Of a stretch of 64,000 nt of DNA, positions 25,064-34,192 are shown piece after piece. Both the position numbers and the translations under genes were made by a program. Below the pieces are notes generated by a model that saw only the letters and a list, made by a program, of their open reading frames with translations, was not told where the DNA came from and did not search any database. How positions within the stretch are numbered: the stretch's first letter is position 1; the number at the start of each line of letters is the position of its first letter. Source of the DNA: UBA4416 sp036676295 (GTDB lineage: Bacteria; Bacteroidota; Bacteroidia; B-17B0; Aurantibacillaceae); the NCBI GenBank assembly GCA_036676295.1, contig JAKFDE010000007.1:1-64000 (forward strand), read 5' to 3'.

Positions 25064-26383
25064 ATGAAAAAATTTCTATCCTCAAAATTGTTTCGCTTTA
25101 TCTGGTCATTAGGTTTAGCAGCATTATTATATTTTATTTGTCCACCTTGCTTTAGCAAAACTACTATTGCCATTGTACTTGGTGGCTTGGTATTAATTGT
25201 GAATGGCGGCGGTTTAATTAATAAATTGCCCATTTTGGTTCACATTTCCCGATTTTTGGTGGGTGGTTTATTTATTTTTTCGGGCTTTATCAAAGCAAAC
25301 GACCCTGTAGGTTTTAGCTATAAGTTAGGTGAGTACTTTGAAGTATTCAAAGCCGATTCAGGTTTAGGTATTTTTGAAAGTTTTGCCCACATTGCCCTAC
25401 CCTTAGCCATAGTATTATGCGTGAGTGAAATGGCCTTAGGGTTTATGTTATTAATTGGTTACAAACGCAATTTAACCTTATGGTTATTATTTGCTCAAAT
25501 TGCTTTCTTTACCTTTTTAACTTTCTATTCGGCTTGTTACAATAAAGTAACAACCTGTGGTTGCTTTGGCGATTTCTTAGTATTAAAACCATGGACCAGT
25601 TTCTGGAAAGATGTGGTACTCTTGATCTTAATTTCCTTATTAATAGTTGGCAAAGAACATATTAATGAATTATTCTCACCGCTCATTACAGCATCCTTAA
25701 CCTTGTTTGCCATCTTATTATCATTTGCATTCCCAATTTATGCTTACCGTAATTTACCTCCTTTAGATTTTAGAGCTTACAAAATTGGCGATAATATTAA
25801 AGACAATATGAAAGCGGGTGCTGATTATAAACCGGCCGAATATGAATCGGGCTTTATTTACGAAAATTTAAAAACCGGTAAACAAGAACATTTTAATATG
25901 AAAAATTATCCTTGGCAAGATACCTTGAATTGGAAATGGGTGGCTACTGATAATATTTTGATACACGATGCGATCAATCCTCCAAAAATTGTTGATTTCA
26001 ATATTACTTCTTTAAATGGAGAACCAATGATGGATAGTGTTTTAAATAATAAAGATTATATGTTCTTATTAGTGTGTTATGACCTGACTAAAACCGAAGA
26101 CGACGAAACATTACACGCTAAAATTAACGACTTATATAAATTAGCTGCTTCAGAAAAAATAAAAGTTTTAGGCTTAACGGCAGCCGACTCAAAGCAAATT
26201 GACGAATACAAACACAAACATCAGGCTTTATATGATTTTGCTCAGGCAGATGGGATTGTTTTAAAAACGATGATACGTGCTAACCCGGGCTTGATCTTAA
26301 TAAAAGATGGAACCATTATTATGAACTGGCACCATAATAATTTCCCTAGCTATAGCGATGTGAAACAAAAATACATGAAGTAA
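25064..26383 (+). CDS. BT_3928-like DoxX/MauE membrane protein with thioredoxin-like tail
   Basis: A 439-residue inner-membrane protein. After an initial helix pair, residues ~60-210 form a DoxX/MauE-type four-helix unit: HISRFLVGGLFIFSGFIKANDPVGFSYKLGEYFE is the diagnostic block and VTTCGCFGDF carries the Cys-Gly-Cys pair common in MauE-like redox proteins. A further helix (~215-235) leads to a C-terminal ~180-residue region with a thioredoxin-like look (KDYMFLLVCYDLTKT ... GLILIKDGTIIMNWHH) but no CxxC active site. The family is widespread in Bacteroidota; a link to periplasmic thiol chemistry or respiration is inferred. A terminator follows 18 bp past the stop. Confidence 0.82.
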   Translation: MKKFLSSKLFRFIWSLGLAALLYFICPPCFSKTTIAIVLGGLVLIVNGGGLINKLPILVHISRFLVGGLFIFSGFIKANDPVGFSYKLGEYFEVFKADSGLGIFESFAHIALPLAIVLCVSEMALGFMLLIGYKRNLTLWLLFAQIAFFTFLTFYSACYNKVTTCGCFGDFLVLKPWTSFWKDVVLLILISLLIVGKEHINELFSPLITASLTLFAILLSFAFPIYAYRNLPPLDFRAYKIGDNIKDNMKAGADYKPAEYESGFIYENLKTGKQEHFNMKNYPWQDTLNWKWVATDNILIHDAINPPKIVDFNITSLNGEPMMDSVLNNKDYMFLLVCYDLTKTEDDETLHAKINDLYKLAASEKIKVLGLTAADSKQIDEYKHKHQALYDFAQADGIVLKTMIRANPGLILIKDGTIIMNWHHNNFPSYSDVKQKYMK

Positions 26384-26401
26384 TACTTAATGATTTATGA
26401 T

Positions 26402-26432
26402 AAAGCCTGCTTAAATTAAGCAGGCTTTTTTA
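26402..26432 (+). terminator. Intrinsic terminator after the BT_3928-like gene
   Basis: AAGCCTGCTTAA (26403-26414) mirrors TTAAGCAGGCTT (26416-26427), followed by five more T. Confidence 0.9.
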
Positions 26433-26481
26433 TGGAATAATTTATTTTAAATGTTTACTTTAGTTAAAATATAACATATCT

Positions 26482-27045
26482 ATGAAAACATTAAAACTCA
26501 CCATCCTTGCTTTATTATTAAGCATCAGCTTTATCAAAGCGCAAAACAACACTCGTATCACATCGTATTACGACATCAATGATAAGAAAAGCTACTACAT
26601 AGCCTGGGATACTAAAACAGGAAAATCCATTCAATACTATTGGAATGGTTCTGATCACAAATGGGATTCGTTTGAAATTAATATTCCGGCACAACCTGTA
26701 CCGGGCGCTTTAGGCAATATTATGTTTGATGTGTACTACGATCATAAAGATGGCGCTGCTTATTACATTGCATGGGACACTAAAACAGGAAAATCGGTTC
26801 AGTATTACTGGAACGGAACTGATCATAAATGGAATGCTTTTGAAATTAATTTACCCGAAAAACCATTACCGGGAAACACAGGAGAAGTGATGATCAAAAG
26901 TTATTATGCAACTGAAGACAGCAAAGCTTATTATATTGTGTACGATACCAATGGAGGAAAATCAATTCAATACTATTGGAATGGCACAGACCATAAATGG
27001 GATGCCTTTGAAATCAACTTGCCGGAGAAACCTTTGGTGAAATAA
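26482..27045 (+). CDS. Secreted three-repeat protein, function unknown
   Basis: A 187-residue secreted protein made of almost nothing but repeats. Residues 1-20 form a signal peptide ending IKAQ. Three ~50-residue copies follow, each with YYIAWDTKTGKS(I/V)QYYWNG(S/T)DHKW(D/N)(S/A)FEIN. Copies 1 and 2 are nearly identical over that core; copy 3 has YYIVYDTNGGKS. The pattern is aromatic-rich with alternating strands, suggesting a small beta-propeller or solenoid, perhaps ligand-binding. There is no sorting domain and no lipobox. I do not recognise the family. It is monocistronic with a hairpin 75 bp downstream. Confidence 0.72.
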   Translation: MKTLKLTILALLLSISFIKAQNNTRITSYYDINDKKSYYIAWDTKTGKSIQYYWNGSDHKWDSFEINIPAQPVPGALGNIMFDVYYDHKDGAAYYIAWDTKTGKSVQYYWNGTDHKWNAFEINLPEKPLPGNTGEVMIKSYYATEDSKAYYIVYDTNGGKSIQYYWNGTDHKWDAFEINLPEKPLVK

Positions 27046-27055
27046 TTTTTCACCC

Positions 27056-27102
27056 TTCGAGAACCTCAGGGTTCAGTCTCTTTGGTGGTTGAGGCTCTCG
27101 AA
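27056..27102. repeat. TTCGAGA/TCTCGAA inverted repeat
   Basis: TTCGAGA (27056-27062) mirrors TCTCGAA (27096-27102), with GGTGGTT and AACCACC forming an inner or overlapping pair. It resembles the TTCGAG-type repeats at 9022 and 35301. Confidence 0.5.
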
Positions 27103-27120
27103 ACCACCTTATAAAAATAA

Positions 27121-27152
27121 ATAAACGCTGAATCAAATGATTCAGCGTTTAT
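27121..27152. terminator. Perfect 15-bp hairpin, terminator-like
   Basis: ATAAACGCTGAATCA (27121-27135) and TGATTCAGCGTTTAT (27138-27152) are exact complements. T-rich but not T-only sequence follows (GTTGTTATTTATTTT). It probably ends the transcript of the three-repeat gene. Confidence 0.65.
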
Positions 27153-27167
27153 GTTGTTATTTATTTT

Positions 27168-27609
27168 ACTTTTTTCTTAGTCAAAAAAGTAAACAAAAAG
27201 ACAAGTCAAAACGAATCCTCACACTCTCTTTTAATTTTTAAGATTCGTTATTGAAAGAGAACTAAAGCTCTTTCGCTTACACACGTTCTGGCTCAAATAT
27301 CCACTGGATATTTGCCCTCTAGAAAATTAAAATTCACGGCTCATCGCCTTCCCGTTTTGACAATCAACGCGCTACTCCGAATTAAATTTAAACTTCGGTT
27401 TAAGATATTTATTCATTAGAAAAAGTGCGGCTGATTTTGGCGAAAGAGAGCGAACTACAATTTTTTCGGTGGCATTGCGAAGGCTCTTCGAGCGAGAGGG
27501 CTGAGTAAATAAAAGTTCTGTGAACTTTTATAACGAAGAGCCAGAAAGTGGGTGGGTTGGAGTTGGTCTTTCGCCTTGAATTTTGTTTCTTTTGTTCAAG
27601 CAAAAGAAA
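27168..27609. repeat. Hairpin-ended intergenic repeat element, copy B
   Basis: A 442-bp relative of copy A. The left end (27168-27205) has ACTTTTTT-CTTAGTC-AAAAAAGT then AAACAAAAAG-ACAAG; the right end (27575-27609) has TTTCTTTTG-TTCAAG-CAAAAGAAA. The 80 bp inside the left end match copy A closely (CAAGTCAAAACGA, CTCTTTTAATTTTTAAG, GAAAGAG-ACTA-AGCTCTTTCG). The minus-strand frame at 27409-27603 is low-complexity and not a gene. Confidence 0.75.
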
Positions 27610-27629
27610 ATAAAGAAATAAAAACTGAT

Positions 27630-28394
27630 TCAGCTTTTTTTATAATGCTTCTCTATATACTCAATAGCCTGCTCCTGAGTAAGCACTGAAAAATTACGGT
27701 AACGGTAATGCACATCAATGATCTCTTCGATGGCATCATTCGTTAAAGCCTTATTTTCCCAGGTATTCAGATCTGCGATCACCGTCTCTAAACAGCCTTT
27801 TTTATACGCAATTTGTCCGATGACATGAACCAAAGTGTTTCTAACACGGGCCGTTTTATCGTGTTGCAATACTTTTAATAAGGGTAAAATATCCTGAGGA
27901 TGTGTGCGTCCACGCAGTTCAATACCATGGCAAATTTCCCTTCTGATCTCTTTGTTCTCATGGTATAAATATTGCTCCGACCATTTTAAAACAGGTTTAG
28001 GATTTTTTTCTCCCATCTTTTTTACGGAACCGATCACAGCATTTCTAACCGAATGGTGTTCGTCAAACAAACCCTTTTCGAAAAAATGTTGCACGGCCTT
28101 AAAATCAGTTTTACCTATTTCTCCGGCGGCATTAATTACTGTTTGGCGAATGTGAGCCAGATCTTCTTTATGTAATTGATTTAAAACAGAAATGATCTTT
28201 GATTGAAGAGTTTTCTCTTCTAAATAAATTCTACCAATGGATAAATAAGCAGACTTGCGGATATACGTATCCTCATCCGAAAAATAATCAATTGTTTGTT
28301 TGAGTTTGGAAGATTTGATCTCAGAAACAATATGAGTTTTTATTTGCTCAACTAATTTAACACGGTCTTCTTTAGCAAGGTCATAAAAACTCAT
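27630..28394 (-). CDS. HEAT-repeat protein
   Basis: A 254-residue all-helical protein with about six HEAT-type repeats. Recurring pairs are YIRKSAYLSIGRIYLEEK, HIRQTVINAAGEIGKTD, SVRNAVIGSVKKMGEKN, EIRREICHGIELRG and RVRNTLVHVIGQIAYKKG, each with the Asp/Arg-containing turn. No catalytic motif or signal peptide. It could be a scaffold, a DNA-glycosylase-like ALK/HEAT protein or a phycobilin-lyase-like relative; I cannot choose. The 2TM and TPR genes precede it on the same strand with gaps of 36 and 26 bp, so the three may be one transcript. Confidence 0.78.
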   Translation of the reverse strand: MSFYDLAKEDRVKLVEQIKTHIVSEIKSSKLKQTIDYFSDEDTYIRKSAYLSIGRIYLEEKTLQSKIISVLNQLHKEDLAHIRQTVINAAGEIGKTDFKAVQHFFEKGLFDEHHSVRNAVIGSVKKMGEKNPKPVLKWSEQYLYHENKEIRREICHGIELRGRTHPQDILPLLKVLQHDKTARVRNTLVHVIGQIAYKKGCLETVIADLNTWENKALTNDAIEEIIDVHYRYRNFSVLTQEQAIEYIEKHYKKS

Positions 28395-28430
28395 ACTCTA
28401 ATTCGAAATAATTTAATGATAAGAATAATA

Positions 28431-28700
28431 TTAATTTCCTTTTAGTTTATCGTATTCTTTTTGCACAGAATCATGCTTGGTAAATACATAAGCACCTAAA
28501 TAATTAAACATCAATCCTACACCCCAACCCAACATTGGAAAAATAGGCCAAGGCACTCCCGAACTTTCATCGTTATGATCGGTGAAATACCATATAGCCC
28601 AAAACATCGCATTGATAATAATGTAAGTAGCTAAATGTCTTTTAAAACCAACACGCTTTTTGGCTAGTTTCCAAAGTTCCTGTTCTCTTTCTGTTTCCAT
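28431..28700 (-). CDS. 2TM domain protein
   Basis: An 89-residue membrane protein of the 2TM family. It has an N-terminal charged helix LWKLAKKRVGFKRHLATYIIINAMFWAIWYF, a short polar loop, then WPIFPMLGWGVGLMFNYLGAYVF as the second helix, and a basic tail. The K-R-V-x-F-K-R-H-x-x-x-Y pattern is typical. In Bacteroidota this domain occurs alone or joined to histidine kinases; the stand-alone form has no known role. It sits between the HEAT and TPR genes on the same strand. Confidence 0.85.
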   Translation of the reverse strand: METEREQELWKLAKKRVGFKRHLATYIIINAMFWAIWYFTDHNDESSGVPWPIFPMLGWGVGLMFNYLGAYVFTKHDSVQKEYDKLKGN

Positions 28701-28726
28701 GATTTGAAATTAAATGATAGTTCAAT

Positions 28727-29395
28727 TTAATTCTTTTTTAGTTTGGAAGAACATTCTTTTACCAATTTTTCTGCACGTTCTTTCCCCCAATCAGGAGCCA
28801 AAGCATTTAGCGGCTTATACTCTTTAAATTTTTCAATGGCTGTATCAAAATGTGGTTTTGCTTTTTTAGCACCACCCCCAAACACTTCCGGTGTAAAATA
28901 CACTACCGTAGCCTTTTGTAAATACGCTCTAGGATTATTAGGTTCTAACTTCAAGGCTTCTTTCGCTAATTTATTAGCCTGTGCACCATATTTTTGTCCG
29001 CGTTGTGCCTGGTGCACCATTATTCTTGCCGCTGCAATCATCGATTTCAACACCAATACTTCGGCATTTTGTGTACTTAACGAATCTGATTTTTTTGCTA
29101 GCACTTCTGCTTTATCACACCAGGTATCAATTTCTTTTCCCTTTTTTTCAAAAGCAATTAAGGTATTACACACACCGGCATAGTAATACGACAGCCAATC
29201 ATTTTTTTCTTGTTTGGCAATGTTTTCAAAGCCCGTAGCTGCTTTTTTAAAAGCATCGGTATCTTTAGCGTTTTCTAAAACAGCTAAATTTTTTTTCATG
29301 GTTTCATCATAGTTTTTTGTTTGGGCAAATCCCGAAAACATGAAGAATCCAAAAAACATTACTACAATTATTGATTTAATATTTTTCATAAACAC
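28727..29395 (-). CDS. Secreted TPR-like protein
   Basis: A 222-residue periplasmic protein. Residues 1-25 form a signal peptide ending FSGFAQ (start at 29395, or at the Met two codons later). The rest is helical: TPR-like units AVLENAKDTDAFKKAATGFENIAKQEKNDWLSYYYAGVCNTLIAFE, AEVLVLKSMIAAARIMV and LAKEALKLEPNNPRAYLQKATVVYFTPEVFGGG, the last resembling a family often annotated as tetratricopeptide protein with a conserved TPxxFGGG. Function unknown. It is first in the 2TM and HEAT run. CAAACATA at 29400-29407 reads TATGTTTG on the minus strand, a possible -7 element. Confidence 0.8.
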   Translation of the reverse strand: MFMKNIKSIIVVMFFGFFMFSGFAQTKNYDETMKKNLAVLENAKDTDAFKKAATGFENIAKQEKNDWLSYYYAGVCNTLIAFEKKGKEIDTWCDKAEVLAKKSDSLSTQNAEVLVLKSMIAAARIMVHQAQRGQKYGAQANKLAKEALKLEPNNPRAYLQKATVVYFTPEVFGGGAKKAKPHFDTAIEKFKEYKPLNALAPDWGKERAEKLVKECSSKLKKN

Positions 29396-29532
29396 AATAC
29401 AAACATAATACTAGTTTGTAAAAATAAATCACATTATTCAGTAACTTTCTTTTCCTTTGACCGTCATATGTTAAATTTGACTAAAAGGTTCAAAAAATAA
29501 CTCATACTAAATAACAAACCCTACTGTTCTTT

Positions 29533-31989
29533 ATGTTAAAAAAAGACATTGTAACTCTTAAACTTAAAACACTTATTCTAATTACGCTCTTCTTTTCCGT
29601 AAAATCTTATGGAATATATACTCTAGAAGGTAAAGTTATTGATGACAGATCAAAAGAACCGTTAGCCTTTGTCAATATTGTAATCAAAGGTTCTCAAAAA
29701 GGAGTCTCCACATCAATAGAAGGTAAATTCAAAATTACTTCTGATGAGCCAATTCATGAGATCATTCTTTCCTATGTTGGCTATCATGATCTTATCTATG
29801 ATGCAACAAACAAACAGAATGTTATTATAAAAATGCAGCAAAAAGACTTCGAATTACTGGAAGTAAAAATTTTGGCCAAAGAAAATCCCGCGCACCGCAT
29901 AATAAAACAAGCCACATTGAATAGGGATAAAAATAATCCTGATAAAATTCATTCCTATATATGTAACACCTATAATAAAACCCATTATGATCTTGTTCCA
30001 AATATTTCTGATCCGGATTCGATCAAAAAAGATTCTTCATTAGCTCGAATTGTTGCATTTAGTACAAAATCTAATATATTGATGATGGAATCCGTCACTG
30101 AAAGAAAATACCTTTCTCCCGATAATTTAAACGAAACTGTTTTAGCTACCAAGGTCTCAGGCTTCAAAAATCCATCCTTTACAACACTTGCCACAGATCT
30201 GCAGCCCTTTAGTTTTTATAGCGATTACTTTAATATGTTAGGTAAAGATTATCTGAATCCGATAACTGCAGGCAGTACTGTAAAATACTTCTTTACTATC
30301 GAAGACACGTTATATCAAAATAATGATAGTGTTTTCATTATCAGTTTTCGACCATTAAAAGGAAAAAATTTTGATGGACTTGAAGGCCTGCTCTATATTA
30401 ATACCAATGGATTTGCCATCCAAAATGTTATTGTTCAACCTTATGATAAAGGACTTATTCATTTAAAAGTACAACAACAATACCAATGGGTTGATAACAA
30501 ACAATGGTTTCCTGAACAATTAAACTATGAATTGCATTATAAAAATTATCCATCTAAAAAGTATGGTATGCGACTCATTGGCCGCAGTTATATTACCAAT
30601 GTGCAATTAGATCCTAACCTCAGGAAAAGGGATTTTTTGTACACAACAGTTATAAATGCTCCAAATGCAAGCTCTAAAGATTCTGTTTTTTGGAAGGAAC
30701 ATCGCGTAGATACCCTTACTATAAAAGAAAGATCTACCTACAAGATCATTGATAGTTTAGGTCGTGAGTTTAAAGCCGATCAAAAATTAAAAGTCTTAGA
30801 GTCCCTTATGACATTTCAATTACCGATCTCTTTTGTGAGTTTAGATCTCAATAAAATTATCCTTGCCAACAAATATGAAACGATTAGAGGCGGCTTGGGC
30901 TTACATACAAACGACAAGGTATCCACATGGTTTAATGTAGGTGGATATATAGGTTATGGTTATGCCGATAAGGAATTAAAATATGGTTTTGATGGGAAAT
31001 TATTTCTCAAAAAAAACAGTAAAGATTATTTTTTGAAGTATGCATATTGTCACGATCTAGCCGAAGCTGCAAAAACAGCATACTTCCAAACAAGGAACAA
31101 TTTTTATCGTAATACGCTTATTTCAAGAATGGATTTTGTAACACAACATTCTGTAAGCTTCAATTTCAGAGCTTTTAAATACCTTACCTCAAATTTGAAC
31201 TACAATCAATCACACATAAAACCAACATACAACTATAACTACCAAACATCTGGTTCTGATTATAATGTAAGCTCGGTTGATTCAACAGCATTGTACAGAA
31301 GCTTTGATTTAAAAAATGTTGAAATTAATATAAAAGGTCGTTTTGCTTATAAAGAGCGACTGGTGCAATCTTTAGGACAAGTAATTTCAGATGGATCTAA
31401 ATATCCCATCATTCATTTTTCATATGGCAAAGGTTTCAAAATAAAAGATCTTGGCGATTATGACTATAATAAATACACACTTGGAATTGAAAAAACATTT
31501 TTAATTAAAAACTTTGGTAAAACACACATTTTAGTTGAAGGAGGAAGAGTTGATAAAAAAGTACCTTATCAATTATTATTTAATGGCAACGGCAGCTTTT
31601 CCAAAAACTATATATACATCGGGAATTCATTTCAAACAATGGGATTCAATGAATTCATTTCTGATAATTACGCCAACCTGTTTTTATCTCACAACTTTGG
31701 TTCACTACTTTTTAAGAACGAAAAGTTTAAACCTGAGTTAATGCTTTTCACCGGCATTGGTTACGGTTCTCTCTCAAATACAAATCAGCACCAGTACATG
31801 GCCTTTAAAACAATGGAAAAAGGTTATTACGAAAGCGGATTAATGATCAATAACATTTTTAAGTTTAATTATATGAATTTATTTTATATTGGATTTGGTG
31901 GCGGAGCCTTTATCAGATACGGAAGTTATGCTAATCCGTCTTTGAAAGATAACCTGGCTTTCAAGCTCTCTCTTTCCTTAACATTCTAA
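29533..31989 (+). CDS. DUF5686/carboxypeptidase-regulatory-like outer-membrane protein
   Basis: An 818-residue outer-membrane protein. A signal peptide (residues ~10-29) is followed by a CarboxypepD_reg-like domain (~30-115: LEGKVIDDRSKEPLAFVNIVIKGSQKGVSTSIEGKFKI), then the long DUF5686 region beginning ENPAHRIIKQATLNRDKNNPDKIHSY. The C-terminal ~300 residues alternate as amphipathic strands (YGYADKELKYGFDGKLFLKK..., FIGFGGGAFIRYGSY) and end in the Phe of LSLTF, as outer-membrane barrels do. There is no TonB box. The family is TonB-receptor-like in layout but of unknown function. It is transcribed divergently from the TPR gene. Confidence 0.85.
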   Translation: MLKKDIVTLKLKTLILITLFFSVKSYGIYTLEGKVIDDRSKEPLAFVNIVIKGSQKGVSTSIEGKFKITSDEPIHEIILSYVGYHDLIYDATNKQNVIIKMQQKDFELLEVKILAKENPAHRIIKQATLNRDKNNPDKIHSYICNTYNKTHYDLVPNISDPDSIKKDSSLARIVAFSTKSNILMMESVTERKYLSPDNLNETVLATKVSGFKNPSFTTLATDLQPFSFYSDYFNMLGKDYLNPITAGSTVKYFFTIEDTLYQNNDSVFIISFRPLKGKNFDGLEGLLYINTNGFAIQNVIVQPYDKGLIHLKVQQQYQWVDNKQWFPEQLNYELHYKNYPSKKYGMRLIGRSYITNVQLDPNLRKRDFLYTTVINAPNASSKDSVFWKEHRVDTLTIKERSTYKIIDSLGREFKADQKLKVLESLMTFQLPISFVSLDLNKIILANKYETIRGGLGLHTNDKVSTWFNVGGYIGYGYADKELKYGFDGKLFLKKNSKDYFLKYAYCHDLAEAAKTAYFQTRNNFYRNTLISRMDFVTQHSVSFNFRAFKYLTSNLNYNQSHIKPTYNYNYQTSGSDYNVSSVDSTALYRSFDLKNVEINIKGRFAYKERLVQSLGQVISDGSKYPIIHFSYGKGFKIKDLGDYDYNKYTLGIEKTFLIKNFGKTHILVEGGRVDKKVPYQLLFNGNGSFSKNYIYIGNSFQTMGFNEFISDNYANLFLSHNFGSLLFKNEKFKPELMLFTGIGYGSLSNTNQHQYMAFKTMEKGYYESGLMINNIFKFNYMNLFYIGFGGGAFIRYGSYANPSLKDNLAFKLSLSLTF

Positions 31990-32017
31990 AAGGATAAATA
32001 ATATATTTTGTTAATAG

Positions 32018-32048
32018 TTTGTTATTAAGTAAAATAGTATTACCTTTG
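32018..32048 (+). promoter_or_regulatory. Consensus Bacteroidota promoter of the DEAD-box helicase gene
   Basis: TTTG at 32018-32021, 19 bp, TACCTTTG at 32041-32048: a full match to TTTG-N19-TAnnTTTG. Start of transcription would be near 32055, leaving a leader of about 125 nt. Confidence 0.8.
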
Positions 32049-32058
32049 CACCGCAATT

Positions 32059-32142
32059 AGATTTAATATTTGCATCCAATACATTGTAATCGCGCCTACG
32101 TCGGGCTATAAACAGATTACAGCTACTGCGGAAATTAAATCT
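32059..32142 (+). promoter_or_regulatory. Structured 5' leader of the helicase mRNA
   Basis: AGATTTAAT (32059-32067) pairs with ATTAAATCT (32134-32142) and, inside it, TGTAATC (32085-32091) pairs with GATTACA (32115-32121). The outer stem would sit right after the transcription start and end 38 nt before the ATG. Helicase leaders are often cold-responsive or self-regulated; that is inference here. Confidence 0.5.
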
Positions 32143-32180
32143 TAGTTAGCAGCTAGTAATAATAATTTAAACAAAAACAA

Positions 32181-34097
32181 ATGACATTTCAAGAATTAGG
32201 CTTGGAGCCGATGCTCCTAAAAGCCGTGACCGAGATGGGCTTCGAAAATCCTACGCCTATCCAAGAACAAACTATTCCTCAATTGAAGGACAAATCTACC
32301 GACATGGTAGCCCTTGCACAAACAGGAACAGGAAAAACTGCAGCATTTGGCCTGCCTTTATTAATGAAGTTAGACTTAACTTCTCGTTTTACACAGTCTT
32401 TAATTTTAGCACCAACTCGTGAGTTATGTGTTCAAATTAGCAAAGACTTAATGAACTATTCAAAATACCTTAACGGGTTAAAAATTACTGCCGTTTATGG
32501 TGGTGCGCCTATCATGGGTCAAATTCGCGATATCAAAGCGGGTTCTCAAGTGATCGTTGCAACTCCGGGTCGTTTAATTGATTTGATCGAGCGTAAAGCA
32601 ATTGACTTATCTCATGTAGATGTAGTTGTATTGGATGAAGCTGATGAAATGTTAAACATGGGCTTTAAAGATGATTTAGATCAAATTTTAGGAAATACAC
32701 CTCCAACAAAAAATACATGGTTATTCTCTGCTACAATGCCTCGCGAAGTTGAGCGTATTGCAAGCAAATACATGGAAACTCCTTTAGAGATCTCTGTAGG
32801 TAAGAAAAATCAAGGTGCTGAAAACATTCAACATATTTATTACACAGTACAACAACGTGATCGTTATGCGGCATTAAAACGTATTGCTGATTTTTATCCG
32901 GACATTTTTGGTATCGTATTCTGTCGTACAAAAGCAGAAACACAAGATGTTGCTGATCAATTAATAAAAGATGGTTACAATGCAGATGCTTTACACGGTG
33001 ACTTATCTCAAGCACAACGTGATCTAGTAATGAAACGTTTCCGTAGCCGTACCTTACAAATGTTAGTAGCTACTGACGTTGCCGCTCGTGGTATTGATGT
33101 TAATAATGTAACTCACGTTATTAATTATAACTTACCTGAAGAAGCAGAAAACTATACTCACCGTTCAGGTCGTACTGGTCGTGCAGGTAAAACAGGTATT
33201 GCAATTGCTATTGTTACTCCTCGTGAAGCTGGTAAGATCAGAGATATCGAACGTATCATTCAAAATACATTTACAAAAGCTGATGTGCCGGATGGTGTAG
33301 CAGTTTGCGAAAAACAATTATTTCACTTAGTGAATAAATTACATAGTGTAGAAGTAAAAGATGATGATCTCGAAAAATATCTTCCAAAAATTTATGACGA
33401 ATTAAAAGATCTTTCTAAAGAAGAATTGATTAAGCGTTTTATTTCTGAAGAATTTAACCGTTTCTATAGTTATTACCAAAACTCTCAAGACCTTAATACA
33501 GGTGGCGAAGGACAGAATAATGGTAAAACCACTCGTTTCTTTATTAATATGGGAATGTTAGATGGCTTTAACCGTAATTCAATTAAAGATTTCTTAGCTG
33601 AAATTTCTAGTGTTCATCCACGTATGTTATTTAACATTGATGTTAAAAATTCTTTCTCTTTCTTTGAGACTGAGAATAAATTCTTGGATCAGTTCTTAGC
33701 GTTAAACAAGGCTGGTATCGAATTTAACGGAAGAGGAATTTCTTTTGAAGTATCTAAAGCTAAACCTTCAGGTGGTTACGGAGAAAAACGTTCTTACGGT
33801 GGTGGATCTCGTGAAGATGGTCAACGTAAATCTTATGGTGGTGGAGAACGCAAATCTTATGGTGGCGGAGAACGCAGATCATACGGTGGTGGCGGAGAAC
33901 GCAAATCGTCTTTTGGCGGTGGCGGAGAACGCTCTGGCGAACGTAAATCTTATGGTGGTGGCGAACGTTCAGGCGAACGCAAATCATACGGTGGCGGAGA
34001 GAAACGCTCTTACGGCGGAAACTCAGGTGGTGGTGAAAGATCATCGTTTGGTGGAAACAGTGAAGGTGGAGAACGCAGAAAACGTTTCACTAAATAA
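32181..34097 (+). CDS. DEAD-box RNA helicase (DeaD/CsdA-like)
   Basis: A 638-residue ATP-dependent RNA helicase. All core motifs are present: Q motif (GFENPTPIQEQTIP), AQTGTGKT, PTRELC, GG, TPGR, DEAD, SAT, and in domain 2 GIVFCRTK, ARGIDV and HRSGRTGRAG. Residues ~455-530 are a DbpA-like RNA-binding domain (FFINMGMLDGFNRNSIKDFLAEI). From ~535 the tail is a Gly/Arg/Ser/Tyr-rich low-complexity stretch of about ten GGGERKSYGG-type units, likely for RNA binding or condensate formation. The alternative frames over this tail are repeat shadows. It has a consensus promoter, a structured leader and a terminator, so it is monocistronic. Confidence 0.92.
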   Translation: MTFQELGLEPMLLKAVTEMGFENPTPIQEQTIPQLKDKSTDMVALAQTGTGKTAAFGLPLLMKLDLTSRFTQSLILAPTRELCVQISKDLMNYSKYLNGLKITAVYGGAPIMGQIRDIKAGSQVIVATPGRLIDLIERKAIDLSHVDVVVLDEADEMLNMGFKDDLDQILGNTPPTKNTWLFSATMPREVERIASKYMETPLEISVGKKNQGAENIQHIYYTVQQRDRYAALKRIADFYPDIFGIVFCRTKAETQDVADQLIKDGYNADALHGDLSQAQRDLVMKRFRSRTLQMLVATDVAARGIDVNNVTHVINYNLPEEAENYTHRSGRTGRAGKTGIAIAIVTPREAGKIRDIERIIQNTFTKADVPDGVAVCEKQLFHLVNKLHSVEVKDDDLEKYLPKIYDELKDLSKEELIKRFISEEFNRFYSYYQNSQDLNTGGEGQNNGKTTRFFINMGMLDGFNRNSIKDFLAEISSVHPRMLFNIDVKNSFSFFETENKFLDQFLALNKAGIEFNGRGISFEVSKAKPSGGYGEKRSYGGGSREDGQRKSYGGGERKSYGGGERRSYGGGGERKSSFGGGGERSGERKSYGGGERSGERKSYGGGEKRSYGGNSGGGERSSFGGNSEGGERRKRFTK

Positions 34098-34120
34098 AAC
34101 ATAGTTTAACTATTATATAT

Positions 34121-34156
34121 AAAGCCTCATTAACTAAGTTAATGAGGCTTTTTTTA
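34121..34156 (+). terminator. Intrinsic terminator after the helicase gene
   Basis: AAAGCCTCATTAA (34121-34133) and TTAATGAGGCTTT (34139-34151) around CTAAG, followed by five more T. Confidence 0.92.
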
Positions 34157-34192
34157 TGGTAATTGTTTAACAGTTATTTCATGTTTTTCTTC

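Noticed and set aside
27409..27603. 64-codon minus-strand ORF in repeat copy B
   Set aside because: It lies wholly inside the hairpin-ended repeat, whose other copies lack the frame.
33745..34104. Long alternative frames over the helicase tail, both strands
   Set aside because: They arise from the GGN-CGN-type repeats of the true frame and have a Val/Asn/Ala- or His-repeat composition.
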